From contig NZ_CAKMMW010000008.1 of assembly GCF_927798215.1 (NCBI RefSeq), forward strand, positions 62,001 to 126,000: a stretch of 64,000 nucleotides of DNA, written 5' to 3'. Source of the DNA: Paenibacillus_E allorhizoplanae (GTDB taxonomy: Bacteria; Bacillota; Bacilli; Paenibacillales; NBRC-103111). The notes under the pieces were generated by a model. That model did not search any database and was not told where the DNA came from. It saw only the letters and a list, made by a program, of their open reading frames with translations. Position numbers and translations under genes: made by a program. Below are positions 63,608 through 64,000 of this stretch, piece after piece; the first letter of the stretch is position 1, and each line of letters opens with the position of its first letter.

Positions 63608-64000
63608 TCATCGTTTATACTGATTGCTCAAATGCTCCGAAATGGACGTAAAAGAGAATGCCTCCAACATGTTTGCAAGCTTAGCCTTGGTACCTTTAAT
63701 ATTATAGTAATGAATAAAATGCTCCTTGCTGGGAAGCTCCAGCTTATGTTCTCTTGCATCAATTTCGCGCGGATGCAGATAAACAATGGAACTCTTCCCT
63801 CGGCGATTAGCAGATTGGATGGCTTTTCTAATAATGAACTCGGGGAAAAACCTAAAGTAAAAACCGCCGGAATAACCCACATTTCTCCCAGCAACTCGCA
63901 TGACAGACATCGGAACCTCGAAGAGATTAAGTTCTTTACCGTTCACTATTGGCTTATGAATCTCCGTCTTTGCTGTAGGAATCCCGTAAAGAAAAGTTTT
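63608..64000 (-). CDS. C-terminal part of a polysaccharide deacetylase with DUF3473 (cut by window edge)
   Basis: The frame is open from the window edge, giving 130 residues without a start; an internal GTG is not a believable start. The motifs LFEVPMSVMRVAGRNVG, GGFYFRFFPEFIIRKAI and VYLHPREID match the DUF3473 tail of XrtA/PEP-CTERM-type polysaccharide deacetylases. These act on polysaccharides in secretion loci. The NodB catalytic domain would lie outside the window. Confidence 0.8.
   Translation of the reverse strand, partial: KTFLYGIPTAKTEIHKPIVNGKELNLFEVPMSVMRVAGRNVGYSGGFYFRFFPEFIIRKAIQSANRRGKSSIVYLHPREIDAREHKLELPSKEHFIHYYNIKGTKAKLANMLEAFSFTSISEHLSNQYKR

Overview
The window comes from a Gram-positive of the Bacillales, most probably Paenibacillus. 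The evidence is strong AGGAGG ribosome sites with frequent TTG/GTG starts, a Bacillus-type eps gene set, a paeninodin-type lasso peptide cluster, a KimA-type potassium importer, a YesM/YesN pair and a lyase close to Paenibacillus xanthan lyase. No rRNA, tRNA, CRISPR array or insertion sequence was seen. Both window edges cut genes.

Layout. (1) 1-9118, minus strand: exopolysaccharide operon 1, with a membrane NDP-sugar dehydratase, galU, three glycosyltransferases, an EpsG-type polymerase, galE, a beta-propeller protein and the first codons of a probable initiating sugar transferase. (2) 9119-9594: a dense control region with four SinR-like palindromes, overlapping divergent promoters and a structured leader that may be an EAR/epsC antitermination RNA. 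(3) 9595-14272: two convergent, related beta-helix proteins. (4) 14498-24972, minus: EPS operon 2, with a flippase, two acyltransferases, a membrane-anchored GH88/GH105-like protein, three related GT4s, a pyruvyltransferase, a GT2 and a GT32. (5) 25109-32308, minus: a lasso peptide operon with two precursors, cyclase, HprK-like kinase, PqqD-like B1, B2 protease, ABC exporter and nucleotidyltransferase. (6) 32453-41511, minus: Wzz and BY-kinase, an adaptor lipoprotein and a secreted protein, then a lasso-like module (Gly/Asn/His-rich peptide, kinase, PqqD, S26 peptidase, ABC exporter, nucleotidyltransferase) with no cyclase or B2. (7) 41725-44015: LuxR-type regulator, HD-GYP phosphodiesterase and a collagen-like protein. 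(8) 44267-53517, minus: kdpFABC with a split KdpD and KdpE, and small membrane ORFs. (9) 54143-58625: kimA and a YesMN-type two-component system. (10) 58772-64000: PL8 xanthan-lyase-like enzyme with cre sites, adenine deaminase and a cut polysaccharide deacetylase.

How it fits together. EPS operon 1 (initiation, polymerase), operon 2 (flippase, decorations) and the Wzz/BY-kinase pair together make one plausible Wzx/Wzy system. Near-identical GTTCTYT palindromes sit on the promoters of EPS operon 1, EPS operon 2 and the lasso operon, suggesting one SinR-type biofilm switch controls all three. The most unusual item is the cyclase-less lasso-like module co-transcribed with EPS chain-length genes. 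It has a candidate precursor followed by a hairpin, as each lasso precursor has, and a signal-peptidase-like enzyme where the lasso leader peptidase would be.
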